Source: Paramarasmius palmivorus (Eukaryota > Basidiomycota > Agaricomycetes > Agaricales > Marasmiaceae). From it: a stretch of 64,000 bases of DNA. The notes beneath the pieces are model-generated. The model ran no database searches. It was not told the DNA's origin and saw nothing but the letters and a program-made list of their open reading frames with translations. A program made the position numbers and the translations under genes. The stretch lies in the NCBI GenBank assembly GCA_037176845.1, contig JAYKXP010000156.1:38306-102305 (forward strand), in the 5' to 3' direction. This document shows, one piece after another, positions 33,013 through 44,914 of this stretch (positions are counted from its first letter, which is position 1; each line of letters opens with the position of its first letter).

Positions 33013-34650
33013 TGTGTACAACCATTCCCTCCGAACCTTTAACGTTTCCATACCTTTCAATAGCTCAGCAAAATCAACTTCAGACACTACCCGAGGCGTT
33101 ACAGGATTTTTGGACTTTTGGTATGTACGCTACCTCTCATCTCTACGGTTTTCACTGTTGCTCATTGCACCTACGCAAGCATACGCCCAATTCATCATCT
33201 ATAACCCCAAAAATGTACTCCACTGCATTACCGGCCCACTACCTCTCTTTTCCCTCCGCAAACACGCTGCCAGCCCATGAAAGGACGTAACATTGTCCAC
33301 TACACCCAACACCAGCTTGGCCGCCTTTTGCACTCGAAAGGGCCCACATATCCTCCACAATCACTGGAGCAAGACCTCGCAATCCTTAGGAATCCGTATT
33401 TTGCTGGAATGCAACCGCTCCACGACTTCCTCATCTCGTTCAGCCCTTCGGATCGTCTACCTCATTCCAAGGCCCGTTCTCTTGCGCTCGGATCGATACG
33501 CTCCACCTAGTAACCTAAGGTAGCCACAATCGGGCTTCTTATCGATGAGGAGCTAGCATCAAGGCAAAAAAAAGATCGTCAGTGAGGGGTACTAGTCTTT
33601 ACAGTAACGCCCAAGGTGTGTACCTTTCTTTTACTCTTTTTTCTGCCCGTTTTGTTGACCTTTGCACATTTACCTTCCAGTCAGATCGATACACGAAGTT
33701 TTCGAGTCTTCCCCAACCAAATAGCCCTTGCTTTATCGATACGGCATCCGAACAGACTATCGGGGATGTCTACCTACCTGAACTACCCCCTTCCCAATTC
33801 GGATCCCTCATCCTGATCACCTAGAGCGCACGGAGATTCTTTCGAGGTTGTTCCGCAAAGAAAGATGCAGGGGTGTAGCCGAGGTCGAATCTCGTAGCTG
33901 CGTTTTACCCCCATATCCACCCGCAACTCCGAAACTGGGTGTTTCTTTCTTCGAGTTTAGGGATGGGGACGTTGGCCATAGAGGTCTATACGATGTGGGT
34001 GTGGGTGTGGATATGGAGGTTAAGGTGGAGAGGTGCCATGAGCGTACGTGGAGCGAAGGCTTGGGCGTACACCCACACATGCCTTGCATCGTGTATACAG
34101 ACACCAGTTGCGGCATGTGCCTCTTGTGGCGAGGAGGAAGGATTAGTGGGTATTGGGTGAACCGCGCTTACTCTGGCAGCCGGTTTTGCTTCGCGGCGAT
34201 GGATGATCCCAAGACGGTGTTTTATAGCTACGTTGTAGCTACTGGTACGTCGTTCATTATCTCGTTTGAGTGTTTCGCCAGCTGATTGTCGTGTCCTTTA
34301 CAGGCTCGAAGTTCTGGGTGACATCGTCCCTTCGGTTACTGTCCGAATATGGATTTGGACGTGTGATGGCATTGGTAGAGCTTGCTTTCGCTCCCGGTTC
34401 TCAGCAGGACTATGTATGAGTGCCCAGTCTATCCCATATCCGGACTTTATGCTACATATTCATTGAGCTACTCCGTATCTTCTATGTACACGCAGCACGT
34501 CTTGCTCGTCGACTCGGAACTACAACAGCTACGCATAATGACACGTTGGACCAGGACATTCCTTTGGTACATTCGACTGTGGCGATATCCTTGATACCAA
34601 TAGCTTGTAATGTATGTGCTAATAACAATGTCGTGTTGATGTCTATATGT
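33000..34650 (+). pseudogene. Y-type relic (g)
   Basis: First exon ends CAACGCGTTCAG, second exon CTCAGCAAAATC..., donor GGTATGTACGCTACC. From about 33539 it is very close to 50506 onward, with an 83-base stretch identical in both. Later exon-like blocks include FWVTSSLRLLSEYGFGR (about 34310-34370) after an intron at 34221-34302. That stretch is open here and carries a stop in the 50 kb copy. Ends at hairpin H3. The longest open frame (33848-34285) spans an intron and is probably not the coding frame. Confidence 0.35.
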
Positions 34651-34658
34651 GGTAAGCA

Positions 34659-34678
34659 TCCTTCCAGAAATGGAAGGA
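34659..34678. repeat. Convergent-junction hairpin H3
   Basis: TCCTTCC AGAAAT GGAAGGA, 7 bp stem, preceded by TTGATGTCTATATGTGGTAA. An AATAAA lies about 30 bp downstream. Confidence 0.5.
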
Positions 34679-34689
34679 GTCTCGAAGTG

Positions 34690-35520
34690 CGAGGTTCCTA
34701 CGTCGCTCTAGAATAAAATCAGTATCTTGAGAGGAACCAGCTTGTAGATTTGGATATTACCTACAGGGCCCTTTGACCTCTTCTTCCGGGAATCTTTCGA
34801 GTTTTAATCGCAACCCTGGAGGCCCGTTCCCTAACGTCCCAGTCGAACGATAGCATAGCGCCCGATACCCCAAAATCACCGCATCTAACGTAGGAGGATG
34901 AGCGACGTCTCCTCGTTAGGTGAGTGTTGGAGATGCGGGAATGGGTGGACATTCATCGCAAAGGGCGGGGTGTGTTTGTCTTCATATCCGCGTAATCGTC
35001 CGGGCTTGAGACGCGCTACAGTGGAGTGATGCCTTGTGGGTGTATTGATGTACACCTTGCTATGCCCTGCATGGACACTCCTTCCAATGGGATACGGGTT
35101 ATAGATTTGGATGCTGGTGTCTGCGTGAAGAGATTGGATCATCTCAGAGTCGATGATCCTTCCGGCAAGAGCGAGTTGAACGTAGAGGCAGGGTATAACA
35201 GGCAAGGAAAATGGTAGGGCTGAAGCCAGGGGGTATGCGCAAGGGTGTTGAAATAGCTGTGGGCGCGCGTTGGGTACTTTGAATGCTTATGAGTGCTCCG
35301 AGGTGATGTCCTGTGTACTAAGAGTGTTGGAAACGTACCTTTCATAGTCATCCAGCTCGCTCAAAGCAATGAAAAAGTCCAGAATGTCGACGTTGGAGGC
35401 ATGACGCGTAGTTGTGCCCTGAAATAGGTTGAGAGCCTTGCCAGAATCAGAGGAGGAGAAAAACGCACCTATTGCAACGTTGGAAAAGAGGCAGGAGAAA
35501 GTGCGATTCAGAGCGCGTGC
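34690..35520 (-). pseudogene. Z-type relic (h), cut off by the oxoprolinase block
   Basis: Minus-strand relic. The exon near 35430-35340 reads GTTTRHASNVDILDFFIALS and then LDDYER up to an intron start, one of the cleanest Z exons in the window. Upstream of it the sequence is recognisable only to about 35515. The bidirectional core expected next is missing and the oxoprolinase-like gene starts instead. Closest relative: 51690-52560. Confidence 0.4.
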
Positions 35521-35682
35521 AGCTGGGTCGATAGACTCGTCGTTGAGTACGTTGGGTGTGTCAGTGTTAGAGATGTAGAAAATATCGCCATGTGAACCTT
35601 ATTCCAAATTCATCAACCGCATAGCGTCATCGTCCGAATTTCCTTCCTTTCCTCTTCCTCTCATCTTCTTTGAGTTGTCGCA

Positions 35683-38600
35683 ATGTCTCTTAAGGTACTT
35701 CTCTGTTCATACTCTTCGGAGAATTATGCTCATTGGGATCTATTTCATAGTCCAAGATTCCTGACCGCTCGATCAGGATTTGTGCAGACCGAGGAGGCAC
35801 ATTCTGGTGAGCAAAAGCCATTACTATCTGCTTCGTCACACTCATACATACTATTCACCAGCGATCTCCATGCTTAAGAAAATCCTCAATACCACTCTTC
35901 CCTCAAATAACAGAGGCTGACAGCTGGGATCCTGACCCAGATCATCCATAGAACTCATTGTCAAGCTTCGTTTATTATCTTGAGTGGTCGTCAACGTTTC
36001 CTTCAGTCCCTCAAGATCCTGAAAACTACAAAGACACGCCTACCGAAGGAATCTGACGGATATTGGAGCAAGTGACGGGTGAAGCGATACCCCGAGGGCA
36101 GGTACTCGAAACGATAAGTTCGGTGAGGTCTATTCTCTTTTTTTCATCTAGTTAATTCAAGTCTGATTTCCTGGTTAGAATACATCCGCCTCTCAACCAC
36201 AATCGCCACAAACACCCTCCTCGAACTTAAAGGCCACAAACACACGTTACTCATCACCAAAGGTCCTTCTTATCGGAAACCAAACACGTCCTAGGATATT
36301 CGACCTTAATATTCGTAGACCAGAGCCGCTTTATTCGAAGGTTGTAGAGGTTGACGAGAGAGTTACGCTTGTGGGGTATACGAGTGATCCGAAGGCGGAG
36401 GAACATGCGGTAAGGTTTGATGAAGCCGGGAAGGTTGTAAGGGGTATAGAGGTAAGGGATGGGATGGGATGGGAAAGGAGATGCGGAAGGAGAGGGCAAG
36501 GTGGTGAGAGGTGAGAGTGGGGAGGCTGTTAGGGTTATGAAGGAGCCTAGTAAGTGGCACCTCTTGAAGCGCGGTAATGATGTTAATAACGGCCGTAGAT
36601 TTGGATGAAATCAAGAAAGATCTTCAAAAGCTACATGAAGAAGGCTATCGTTCGCTGGCGATAGTCCTCCTACATTCATACACATATCCCCAACACGAGC
36701 TTGCTATAGGCAAAGTCGCACGAGAAGTCGGCTTCTCGCATGTCTCTTGCTCGTCTCAGCTTCTACCGACGATTAAGGTCGTACCGAGAGGTGTGTCTTC
36801 TACGGCGGATGCGTATCTTACGCCGATTCTATACCAATACCTCGATGGGTTCTTCTCGGGGTTTGATAGCAAACTCAGAGACGGGAAGATACGGAGTCCA
36901 AGGGTCGAGTTTATGGGTTCTGATGGAGGATTGGTTGATGCTGATAGGTTCTCTGGGTTGAAGAGTATACTAAGCGGCCCAGCTGGAGGTGTAGTCGGGT
37001 ATGCGCTGACGAGTTGGGATGAGAAACAGAGGACGCCGGTTATAGGGTTAGTTGCTTCTGTTCGCCGTGCCTCTGACTTGGACTCATATCTTCACATGTA
37101 GGCTCGACATTGGTGGAACCTCAACGTAGGTCTCTATACTTCTGATATCATTCTCAGACATGCTAACACGTAACTTAGGGATGTATCGAGGTTTTCAGGA
37201 CGCTATGAAGTTACATACGAAACGACAACCGCTGGGGTAACGATTCAATCGCCGCAGCTGGACATCAACACGGTTGCTGCAGGAGGTGGATCTTGTCTAT
37301 CCTTCCGGAACGGATTGTTCTTGGCTGGGCCGGAAAGTGCTGGCGCTGACCCTGGGCCTACTTGTTATAGGTAAGTAAACCTATTCCCTTCTAGCTAAAC
37401 CTGTCTGAGCGCCTGTTGTTAGGAAAAAAGGACCCCTCGCTGTAACGGATGCCAACTTGCTCCTGGGTCGTCTCCTACCTGACTACTTCCCAAAGATCTT
37501 TGGACCGAGCGAGAAAGAGCCTCTTGATATCGATGCGTCGAGAGCGGCTTTCGAAAAGGTTGTCAAGGAGGTTAATGATAGCTATGGTTCGGCCGAAGGA
37601 GATGCCAATGCAAAGAAGGAATGATCGTTCGATGAAGTGGTTTATGGGTTAGTCTGTGTTGCTTTGATTATACTTTTTGAAATTGACCGGTTTTGTTAAG
37701 GTTCGTCAAAGTGGCCAACGAAACTATGTGTAGACCGATTCGAGCGTTAACTGAGGCGAGGGGATATGCTACGGGGCAGCATGTGTACGTTCTCATCTTT
37801 CGCTCCTCTGTCTCTGCGACTGACCACCCCGAGATAGCCTTGCATCCTTCGGTGGCGCAGGCGGTCAACACGCGTGCGAGATCGCCAAATTACTTGGAAT
37901 ACGTACCATCTTGATCCATCGATACTCATCGGTGTTGAGTGCATATGGATTAGCACTGGCCGACCGGTAAAACTCCTTCTCCTAATCCTTGCTTTTCGTT
38001 CCCGCCAATGACATACCGACAGCGCACATGAAATTCAAGCTCCAAGCTCCACCTTCTACACAGCCAACAACAAACCAGAACTAATCACACGTCTCGATAA
38101 ACTCGAAGCAGAGGTCCGCGAAGAACTCCGTAAACAGGGCTTCGAGGGTACGCGAGTGAGCGTGGAGAGGATGCTGAATATGCGGTTTGAGGGCACGGAT
38201 ACGGCGTTGATGGTTTTGCCTGAGGGTGACGAAAAGGCCGGAGAAGAAGGCGAGGATTTCTTGGAAGCGTTTAGGAGGACGTATAAGAATGAGTTTGGGT
38301 TTTTGTTAGAGGGGAAAACGATAGTTGTGGATGATATTAAGGTGCGTTTGCCGGTTCCTCATGGGTACTTTAGCACTGATTTGATCCTGAAGGTTCGAGG
38401 TATTGGCAAGACGTTCGACACGCTTGGCGAAACCGTCTTTTCAGAGATGGATAGACTGCGTGAATCCGACGCTATCAAGCCGGTTGCGAAAGAAAAGATA
38501 GATTCAAGGCATTCGGTGTACTTTGACCAGATTGGCAGAGTTGATGATACCCCTGTATACCTATTGGATAAACTGGATGTTGGAGAACAGGTTCATGGGC

Positions 38601-38695
38601 CGGCGATCGTCATTGATGATACGCAAACAATAGTGGTTGTGCCCGGCGCGAAAGCGGTTTTGGGAAGGAAGCATTTGGTGATTGAGTTGGATTAG
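35683..38695 (+). pseudogene. 5-oxoprolinase-like pseudogene (copy 2), HyuA half only
   Basis: The start at ATG 35683 is followed by an intron 35695-35750 and an exon encoding IRICADRGGTF, the N-terminal phosphate-binding signature of the family. Later N-terminal pieces (YIRLSTTIATNTLLELKG, LLIGNQTRPRIFDLNI) and the full HyuA core follow, ending naturally at VIELD and a TAG at 38695. Lesions: TAA at 35875-35877, TGA at 36054-36056, a frameshift near 36265 in the ITKG segment, and TGA at 37622-37624 where copy 1 has TGG. The HyuB half expected in a roughly 1300-residue eukaryotic 5-oxoprolinase is absent. The family opens 5-oxoproline to glutamate using ATP. This copy cannot make it. Confidence 0.85.
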
Positions 38696-39480
38696 GGTAA
38701 GGCGAGGCAATGATGTATTAATAGGTGTGCTTATGATTGGATCTTCCTAATCCCGAACCGCCCTACTATGTCGCAACCAGAGCAAGATATTTTCGCCGAT
38801 AATTGACCGGTGACAACGCGAATCATCCCTTGACCTTGTTCCACTCGGTTCCTTCTTCAATGTCAACCTCCTAGTCGTCCCCCAAGCCGTCTCGTCTACG
38901 TTCCTTTGCACAGAAACTTTCGAATGAACCCGCCAGCGATGGCTCTACGTGGCTACCTAAATCGTTAAGAAACAATCTTACGCGTTAGTCCAACCTACAC
39001 TCCCCAATCCAACAAGCTAACGAATGGAACCACCTCTGGACCTCTCGAACGAGACTTCAATGCTCATTACCTAGTTCTTGTTGTTTTTCTTGAGCAGGCT
39101 GAGGATCATCATTCTATTTCGACCGGTGCAGATGTCATAGGTGTTGGGTTTGGTAACACCAGCGCTCGGGGCATAGAAGGCTTGGTTCGGAGGCTAGGGT
39201 TTGCCGTATTTGGTTGAAAAGTATCTGATCTATATGTCGAAGTGAGTACTTCGGTGATTCTGTTCTGTTTCTTATTTTCCGAGTCAGAATGTCTTGCTGA
39301 CGCGTACCGTCAGCAGTGTCCGATTCAAGGCAACCCCTGGTTCTCCTTCAAGCTTCAAGCTTCAAGTGTCATCTTCTGAACACCCAGCAACCAGCTTCAT
39401 GCTTTATTTCTGTTCGTTTTGGGTTCCTGTACATCCGGCGTCCGCACCTACCCCATCCAGCCCTTGGTAGGATTTTGAAG
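38696..39480. other. Spacer between oxoprolinase copy 2 and X5 upstream region
   Basis: Contains a decayed counterpart of W1/W2 (about 38830-39120) and the segment GGCTTGGTTCGGAGGC (39179 on) that in copy 1 is fused directly to the oxoprolinase frame. No convincing gene. About 500 bp of this spacer is missing downstream of copy 1. Confidence 0.4.
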
Positions 39481-39776
39481 CTTCAAGTTCTTGCACCACC
39501 ACGCGAAACATGCCCTTCCTTCACCTGGTGCCCCAAGATACTCAGACCCTAAACGTACATCACACGGCGCTCTTTCGAAGCTGGCCCCATGTCATCGACA
39601 AGCGCTGTGAATGTCATTTTTCCTGTTCGCCATGCGGCATGACTCACAGCAATACAATCGATATCGATATCATTCGTTCACGCGCTCAACGTCCGACTGC
39701 TGCATGGTTGGAACAGCCTTAAGGTGAACATGCATTCCACACGCTCACATCTTAACCCTCAACCACCACCTCCCGC
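39480..39776 (+). promoter_or_regulatory. Conserved upstream region of X5
   Basis: Same ordered blocks as the other three X genes: CTTCACCTGG, CTCTTTCGAAGC, CAATCGATATCGATATC (39656-39672) and GCGCTCAACGTCC. It has a short internal deletion near 39508 relative to X6. Confidence 0.55.
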
Positions 39777-42015
39777 ATGTCGTTCACAGGTTGCTCCCAT
39801 GTTACTATTCATGGTGGAGTCTTTTCAGCTGTCGGAGGTGATCAACACAACAACAACTATAGCCAAGGAAACATAGTGCGGGTGACCGAGGGACAGTCGA
39901 CGGCTTTGGCCCAGGTATGTTGATAGATTGCTGGTGTCTGACTGTTTCTCTGACCTTCAAATGCCTCAGTTTCATGAACTCAAGGTGGCGAATATCCGCC
40001 TCAAACGAAAGATTGCAGAGAGTCCAGTGGTAAGAATAGAGAAAGGAGGCTGGATAAGGAAATTCCTTGATGCTCGTCGTATCATTCACGCTGTTAGCAT
40101 CCGCGGAGAGGATAAAGACGAAGAATTTTTGCATGTTCAGTATAGCGGCCCTGATGCTATTCGAGTAAGGATACCCTTATTTTCAATTCTAACATCACTG
40201 ATCACCCTGCATCTGTATAGGCTTACGAGCACGATCTCAAAACCTTTTCTACTGTCAAGTGAGTAGCCCATATTCCTGTTCCCGAGCCTCCCATGTACTG
40301 ATAAGGACGCAGAGATGTGAACTGGGTGGAGCTTTTTGGCTATATTGCCTACAATGCGTTACCGGCACTCGTTTTTTATGACGGTGAGGCTAAGGATTCC
40401 TGTCAGTGATAAAACCATGCTTAGCTCCAACCATGATGCAGCACTTGTACCGGTGTCGCACATATTTGAACGAAATGGATTCTCGTCCATCTTGGAGATG
40501 TATCTTTGCTATGTACAGTGAAACTCATTATCTATTCTATTTTCTTTGCTCTAACTTTCCTCTTTGTCCAGTCAGCAAAAGCACAAGGGGTGGATGCGAA
40601 AACAGTATGTAAACTCCTCGAAATACCAACTTGATTCTCATAATCTAGCTTTTAGCGGTTTCGTGAACTATGGACCAACCCCCGAAATGGCACGTTTCAC
40701 CGGGGGCCCTTCGTGGCTGATTCATCCAGTCTAAATTACACTGTCTGGACCTGGTCAGATCTCGCACTTCCCAGTAGCAAGCATCCTTCCCTTGACCTCC
40801 AGACCTACAACAACACCGGCACTCTTTTCCAATACCTCATTGGAATTCTTCTCATACGCAATATCATCCAAGGAATCCAATGGTCCAACAAAGGAACATA
40901 CGAGTGGCCTGACAATGAAGACGCCAAACTCATCCTCTCATCCCTCCCTGGCACGATTTACCACAGAACAACTCGAGAGGTTATCACTCGCTACCCGGGA
41001 GACAAAGATCAATGGTATTACTACCCCTGGAAGGAGCAGTCTCACGTACCGGATGCTATGCAAGAAAACATGCACGTGATGGATGATAGATCAGTGAGGT
41101 GTGTTTGAAATGGTGTCAAAGTGGTTATTTGGGCTGATTGGGGGTATAGGTTTATGTTGACACCAGCAGACATTGCCAGTTTCAAGTCATTTGAGTTATG
41201 TTATGATTTGCAGCCTGGGGGTGTGTGGGATTCCTTTGCAGATTCATGGGTGTTGCAGGCACATGGGATTTTCAGGCAGCTTGGGATTGAAGAGGATGAA
41301 TGGAGGGAGTATTGTGAGTTTATCATGCTTCTTGTCAGAGTGCTGGTACTGATTGATGTACAACAGCCATTCTGTATGAATTTTACGTTCAGTTCAAACG
41401 GGAACAAGAAGAAGGACCACATACCACCAACACCCCCACTGACACCCCGATATACCTCTTCATCCAACCGGTCCCCTGCCTCTCTGATGATGACAACAGA
41501 TGGGATGATTGGCTGGGAAGGAGGAGCTACTATTGGTCGTACAACTCCGCTGGGAAAGGGGAGATGCCGGAGGATGAGCGGCGGAGGTTGGGCCTTCCGT
41601 TGTTCAGGACTTCCATTGAAATATGGCATAGTTGGTGGGATCGTGATGCCTATGATGCAGTCGAAATGGTCAATTGTCATGAAGGGTTTGATCCTGTGTC
41701 ATTGGAGCTGGCGAGATCTCATGGGCAGACAATTCTTGAGGTAGTTGATCGTAACACGCGTTTTGAAGAGGTCAACGATGAAGGTAAGGCTCCCCCGTAC
41801 TTCCTTTAATTTGCTGCTCTAACACAGATCATTCTCAAGATGACAAACCCTTGGCTACTGTAGAGCCAGCCCAGCCATTTGCACTTCCATTGGAATTCGA
41901 GGAGAGGATGCGATGGATCCGTGCATATCGCTCGTTATTTTTGGGCCATACAAGAATATCATCGAGCAAGGATAGCCCATACTTGGATGGGCCAGATATT
42001 GCAGACGTTGATTGA
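39777..42015 (+). CDS. Family X protein X5, intact 581 residues
   Basis: Unrecognised function; probably intact. Exons 39777-39914, 39970-40164, 40221-40258, 40313-40383, 40442-40512, 40572-40604, 40656-41098, 41150-41313, 41367-41783 and 41840-42015, all with GT-AG introns and compatible phases. Residue landmarks: glycine motif GGVFSAVGGDQ (13-23), DARRIIH (about 82), EFLHVQY (about 98), LVPVSHIFERNGF (about 149), LDLQTYNNT (228), DQWYYYPW (300), QAHGIFRQLGIEE (366), IYLFIQPVPC (413), and C-terminal GPDIADVD. Rich in Trp and Tyr; no signal peptide, membrane segment or known catalytic motif seen. The N-terminal glycine motif resembles one I recall at the start of several agaric repeat-family proteins. 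The conserved upstream block suggests shared regulation with X1, X3 and X6. Confidence 0.75.
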
Positions 42016-42119
42016 GGTCATGCACTGAAATGTTACATTGTTTAAATTCCTATAATATCCTGTGTCGCATTACTTTGTTTCGGTTGGCCTAACTATCATG
42101 TTTACATTTTCTAAGTGTA

Positions 42120-42995
42120 GTTCTAGTAATTTGTATACTCATGAAAGACAAAAATTGTGAATGGCATTCAAGGTGACTGGTACCAGCGCCGAGATGGTGT
42201 AATTACCCCCAGATGTACACAAAACTCCAAACCAATTGCCTTTTTGTCAAGACCCACACCCCCAGAAGCTCCGATAGCCCATAACCCATCTTTATCAACG
42301 CCCCCGGCTTGGATACCTGCTAGTGTAATTGTAATCGTTCCTCGAGTATTCAGAGCTCGGGTTTGGGTTTGATAATAGGCGTAGGTGTGAGATAGTTGTC
42401 AGCAGAGGCGGAGAGTGCTGGGTCAGATGGGCAGGAGCCGTGGTTATGCCTGGTGTGTGGGTATAGGTGTGGGATGTTGAGTTTGGCAGGGGATACAGGG
42501 CGTAATTTTGAGGTAGTGCCAAAATAGCAAGAACAGAGAGACGGTGTGGGCTCTGGAGTGGGACTGCAATGTAGCTTTCGGTTGTAGTGCATGTAGAGAG
42601 GGAGTAGAGGGATGCATACTGTCAAAGACTGAGGATATTGACGTCGTAGGGTGACCGAGGCTGAGGGATGCATATCTGGATCCTGATGCGGAGGCTGGTC
42701 AAGGTCTAGGCGGTGACGACGCTGTGAGAGCAAGGAATAAAGCGAAGGGATGAAAACACACCTGTTCTTTATTTACTCAGCCTACGAAATCCCACTCTGA
42801 GCACCGAAGGAAGTTGGACTATCGAGGTCAAAGGCATGCCGCGTGGTGTTGCCCTGAGAGATGGGCTGAGCATGTTGCCAGGGATTTAGGTTGAGAAGGA
42901 CGTACCTATTGTGAGGCCGGATAAGATGAGCGCATAGTGGATTGAGAATCTTGACGGCGCATTGGATGGACAAGAGGATGTGGTCAAAGTGCAAG
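42120..42995 (-). pseudogene. Z-type relic after X5 (i)
   Basis: Collinear with the relics after X1, X3 and X6 and converging on the X5 3' end. The long exon block ends near 42295 with SNPNPSSEYSRNDY, and the TGA replacing CGA is present. An extra GTAATT inserts two residues before SRYPSRG. The core-proximal exon is at 42785-42860. Confidence 0.35.
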
Positions 42996-43070
42996 CATGT
43001 TCGTCGCCGGTGCTTCTCTTCTCACAACGACCACCTCCTTCAACGCATTCATCTCGGTAGGCATGGAAAG
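42970..43070. promoter_or_regulatory. Bidirectional core P8
   Basis: CGTCGCCGGTGCTT at 43002-43015. The usual CCGGCGC is changed to CCGGTGC, breaking the palindrome. Flanks as in P5 and P12. Confidence 0.45.
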
Positions 43071-44880
43071 GTGCGTTCAAAGTTTCTGTATACTCTTCTT
43101 AGATCTAACATACCTTTCAGCAACTCAGCAAAATCGAATCCAAGATACGATAGAATTATCCACGGCACGGTTGTCGGTATGTTAGCTACTCTCACCGTTT
43201 TTTGCCGTCACTCATCGCTCCTCCTAGGCAACTACAAGCCCAAAAATGCCATCTAAACCTTTGAAGATGTATTGCAATTCATGGATAGCCCAAAAGCTTT
43301 CCATCACCTTTTCAAACGCGCTCCTCGACACCACCTCGACCCCATTCCCAGTCACTCCAAGCTCAAATCGTTATAATACCTCAACCACCTCAACTAGGCT
43401 GCAATTTTCCTCCTCCCACGATATGCGCTATACACATCCCTTTCGACCCCCATTCGCATTGTAATGCGTTCAGAGACCCGTGGTCGGTCCCTGCACCCTA
43501 GTCCCAATGCTACAAGTTTCCCGTGCCCACCCCGCAAGACTCCGCGCAATGAACATCTCCACGATGATCCCAGCCTACTTCTCCATATATGGCCCTTCCT
43601 ACTGCAACCGAGAATTCCAAGCATACACAGTTACACCTACTCCCTTCGCCAGCTGTCAAGCCTTGTTCCATGCCTTTCGCCAAATCGCAAATGCGCTCAC
43701 GGTGGTGCATGGGGTGACGATAGGGTTTTGGATACAAGAATGGGCATGGTAGATTCGATGGTCGAGTTGGCTTGCTGGTATGACACCGCTGGGTAAGTAT
43801 ACACTATCCTTCACTTTTTCGACGCGTCATACTGACATGGGATTATCTACAGCGGCAATGAAACCTAGCTCAAGTCCCATCCTAGCCGTTTCTCTGAACT
43901 GGCAAGCTTGAAAAAACTGTTCTTTCCTGTCCCCTGCACCCCTGCCTTCCTCGATGTCCAAACGTCCACTCTCCGCACCCCTACCGCCTCGTAGCCCTAC
44001 TCTTCCCAAATCCATCCTCCAGTTCCATACCCCAAGCTCATCATGAGCTGCATGAGGGTTCCCGGGGCATTCCGTCAACCGACGCCTCCATGTCCCCTTC
44101 TTCGGCTCCGCATATCTTGAAGGATACACGCCCCCAGCTTCATCTTCACCCAAGCTACAGCTCTAATCCTCGTTCACTTGACGAATAGGGCCGTTTAGCC
44201 TTGTCTGTGCCAAGTTTCCCGAGCGGAACTAGCGGTTGTCTTTATCAGCACGATACGTTGCGGAATATCGTTTGAGTATGCGACGGAAACCATCCTACGC
44301 CTGCATAGGTTGCCATTGGAGGGGGATACACTTGGTCGGGCTTGGATGAGGATAAAGCTTGGGGCGATTGGGAAGCGCTATTCTCAGTCAATTCTCAGCG
44401 TCCTTAGTGGGTACTCTTTTCTTTTGTTCTGCTCCCAACTGATGCTAATGTTGTTTCATGTACAGGAAGAACGAACGATCTTCAGCAGCACAAAGAATCC
44501 CTCACCACCGTTCTTGAAGATACCCAGGAATTGCATGCAACTCGAGGTTGCAGTTCCGACTGCGAGAAATATACCTTCCTCGCTACCAGATCTTGATACT
44601 ACGTATACCGGTGGTCGGTTTTCCTGTGGAATGATGGTGTCTCATATATGGACCTTCACGCTATCCATTCGCTATCCATTCGACAACTCCGCATCTTATA
44701 CAGTACACGCATGTTCCTCGTTGACTCTAGACTTTAGTACATACAAGTATACCTCTACCTGATAACATGCCATTATCCAGTCCGATACACACGTTCAAGA
44801 GAGAACTGTGACCTTTCAAATGCACCAAAACTTTTGCTCCCAGTAGCGTTTTAGAATAGTTGATACCAATGTCCATATGC
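43020..44880 (+). pseudogene. Y-type relic (h)
   Basis: First exon with CCTCCTTCAACGCATTC, an intron to about 43120, second exon CAACTCAGCAAAATC, then GGTATGTTAGC. Middle block 43550-43795 reads SIYGP... and ACWYDTAG before a GGTAAGTAT donor. The next block carries CATACCCCAAGCTC. A final exon-like block near 44560-44770 follows. Stops throughout. Ends at hairpin H4. Confidence 0.35.
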
Positions 44881-44888
44881 AGTAAGCA

Positions 44889-44908
44889 TCCTTCCCTATA
44901 TGGAAGGA
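44889..44908. repeat. Convergent-junction hairpin H4
   Basis: TCCTTCC CTATAT GGAAGGA, 7 bp stem, preceded by ATGTCCATATGCAGTAA. Confidence 0.5.
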
Positions 44909-44914
44909 GAAAAT

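Noticed and set aside
33848..34285. A 145-codon plus-strand open frame in Y
   Set aside because: It runs across a probable intron and is cut to 67 codons in the nearly identical copy at 50813. The better-conserved frame is a different one.
36455..36480. GGGAT short tandem repeat in oxoprolinase copy 2
   Set aside because: Only three or four units inside a decayed segment; ordinary slippage.
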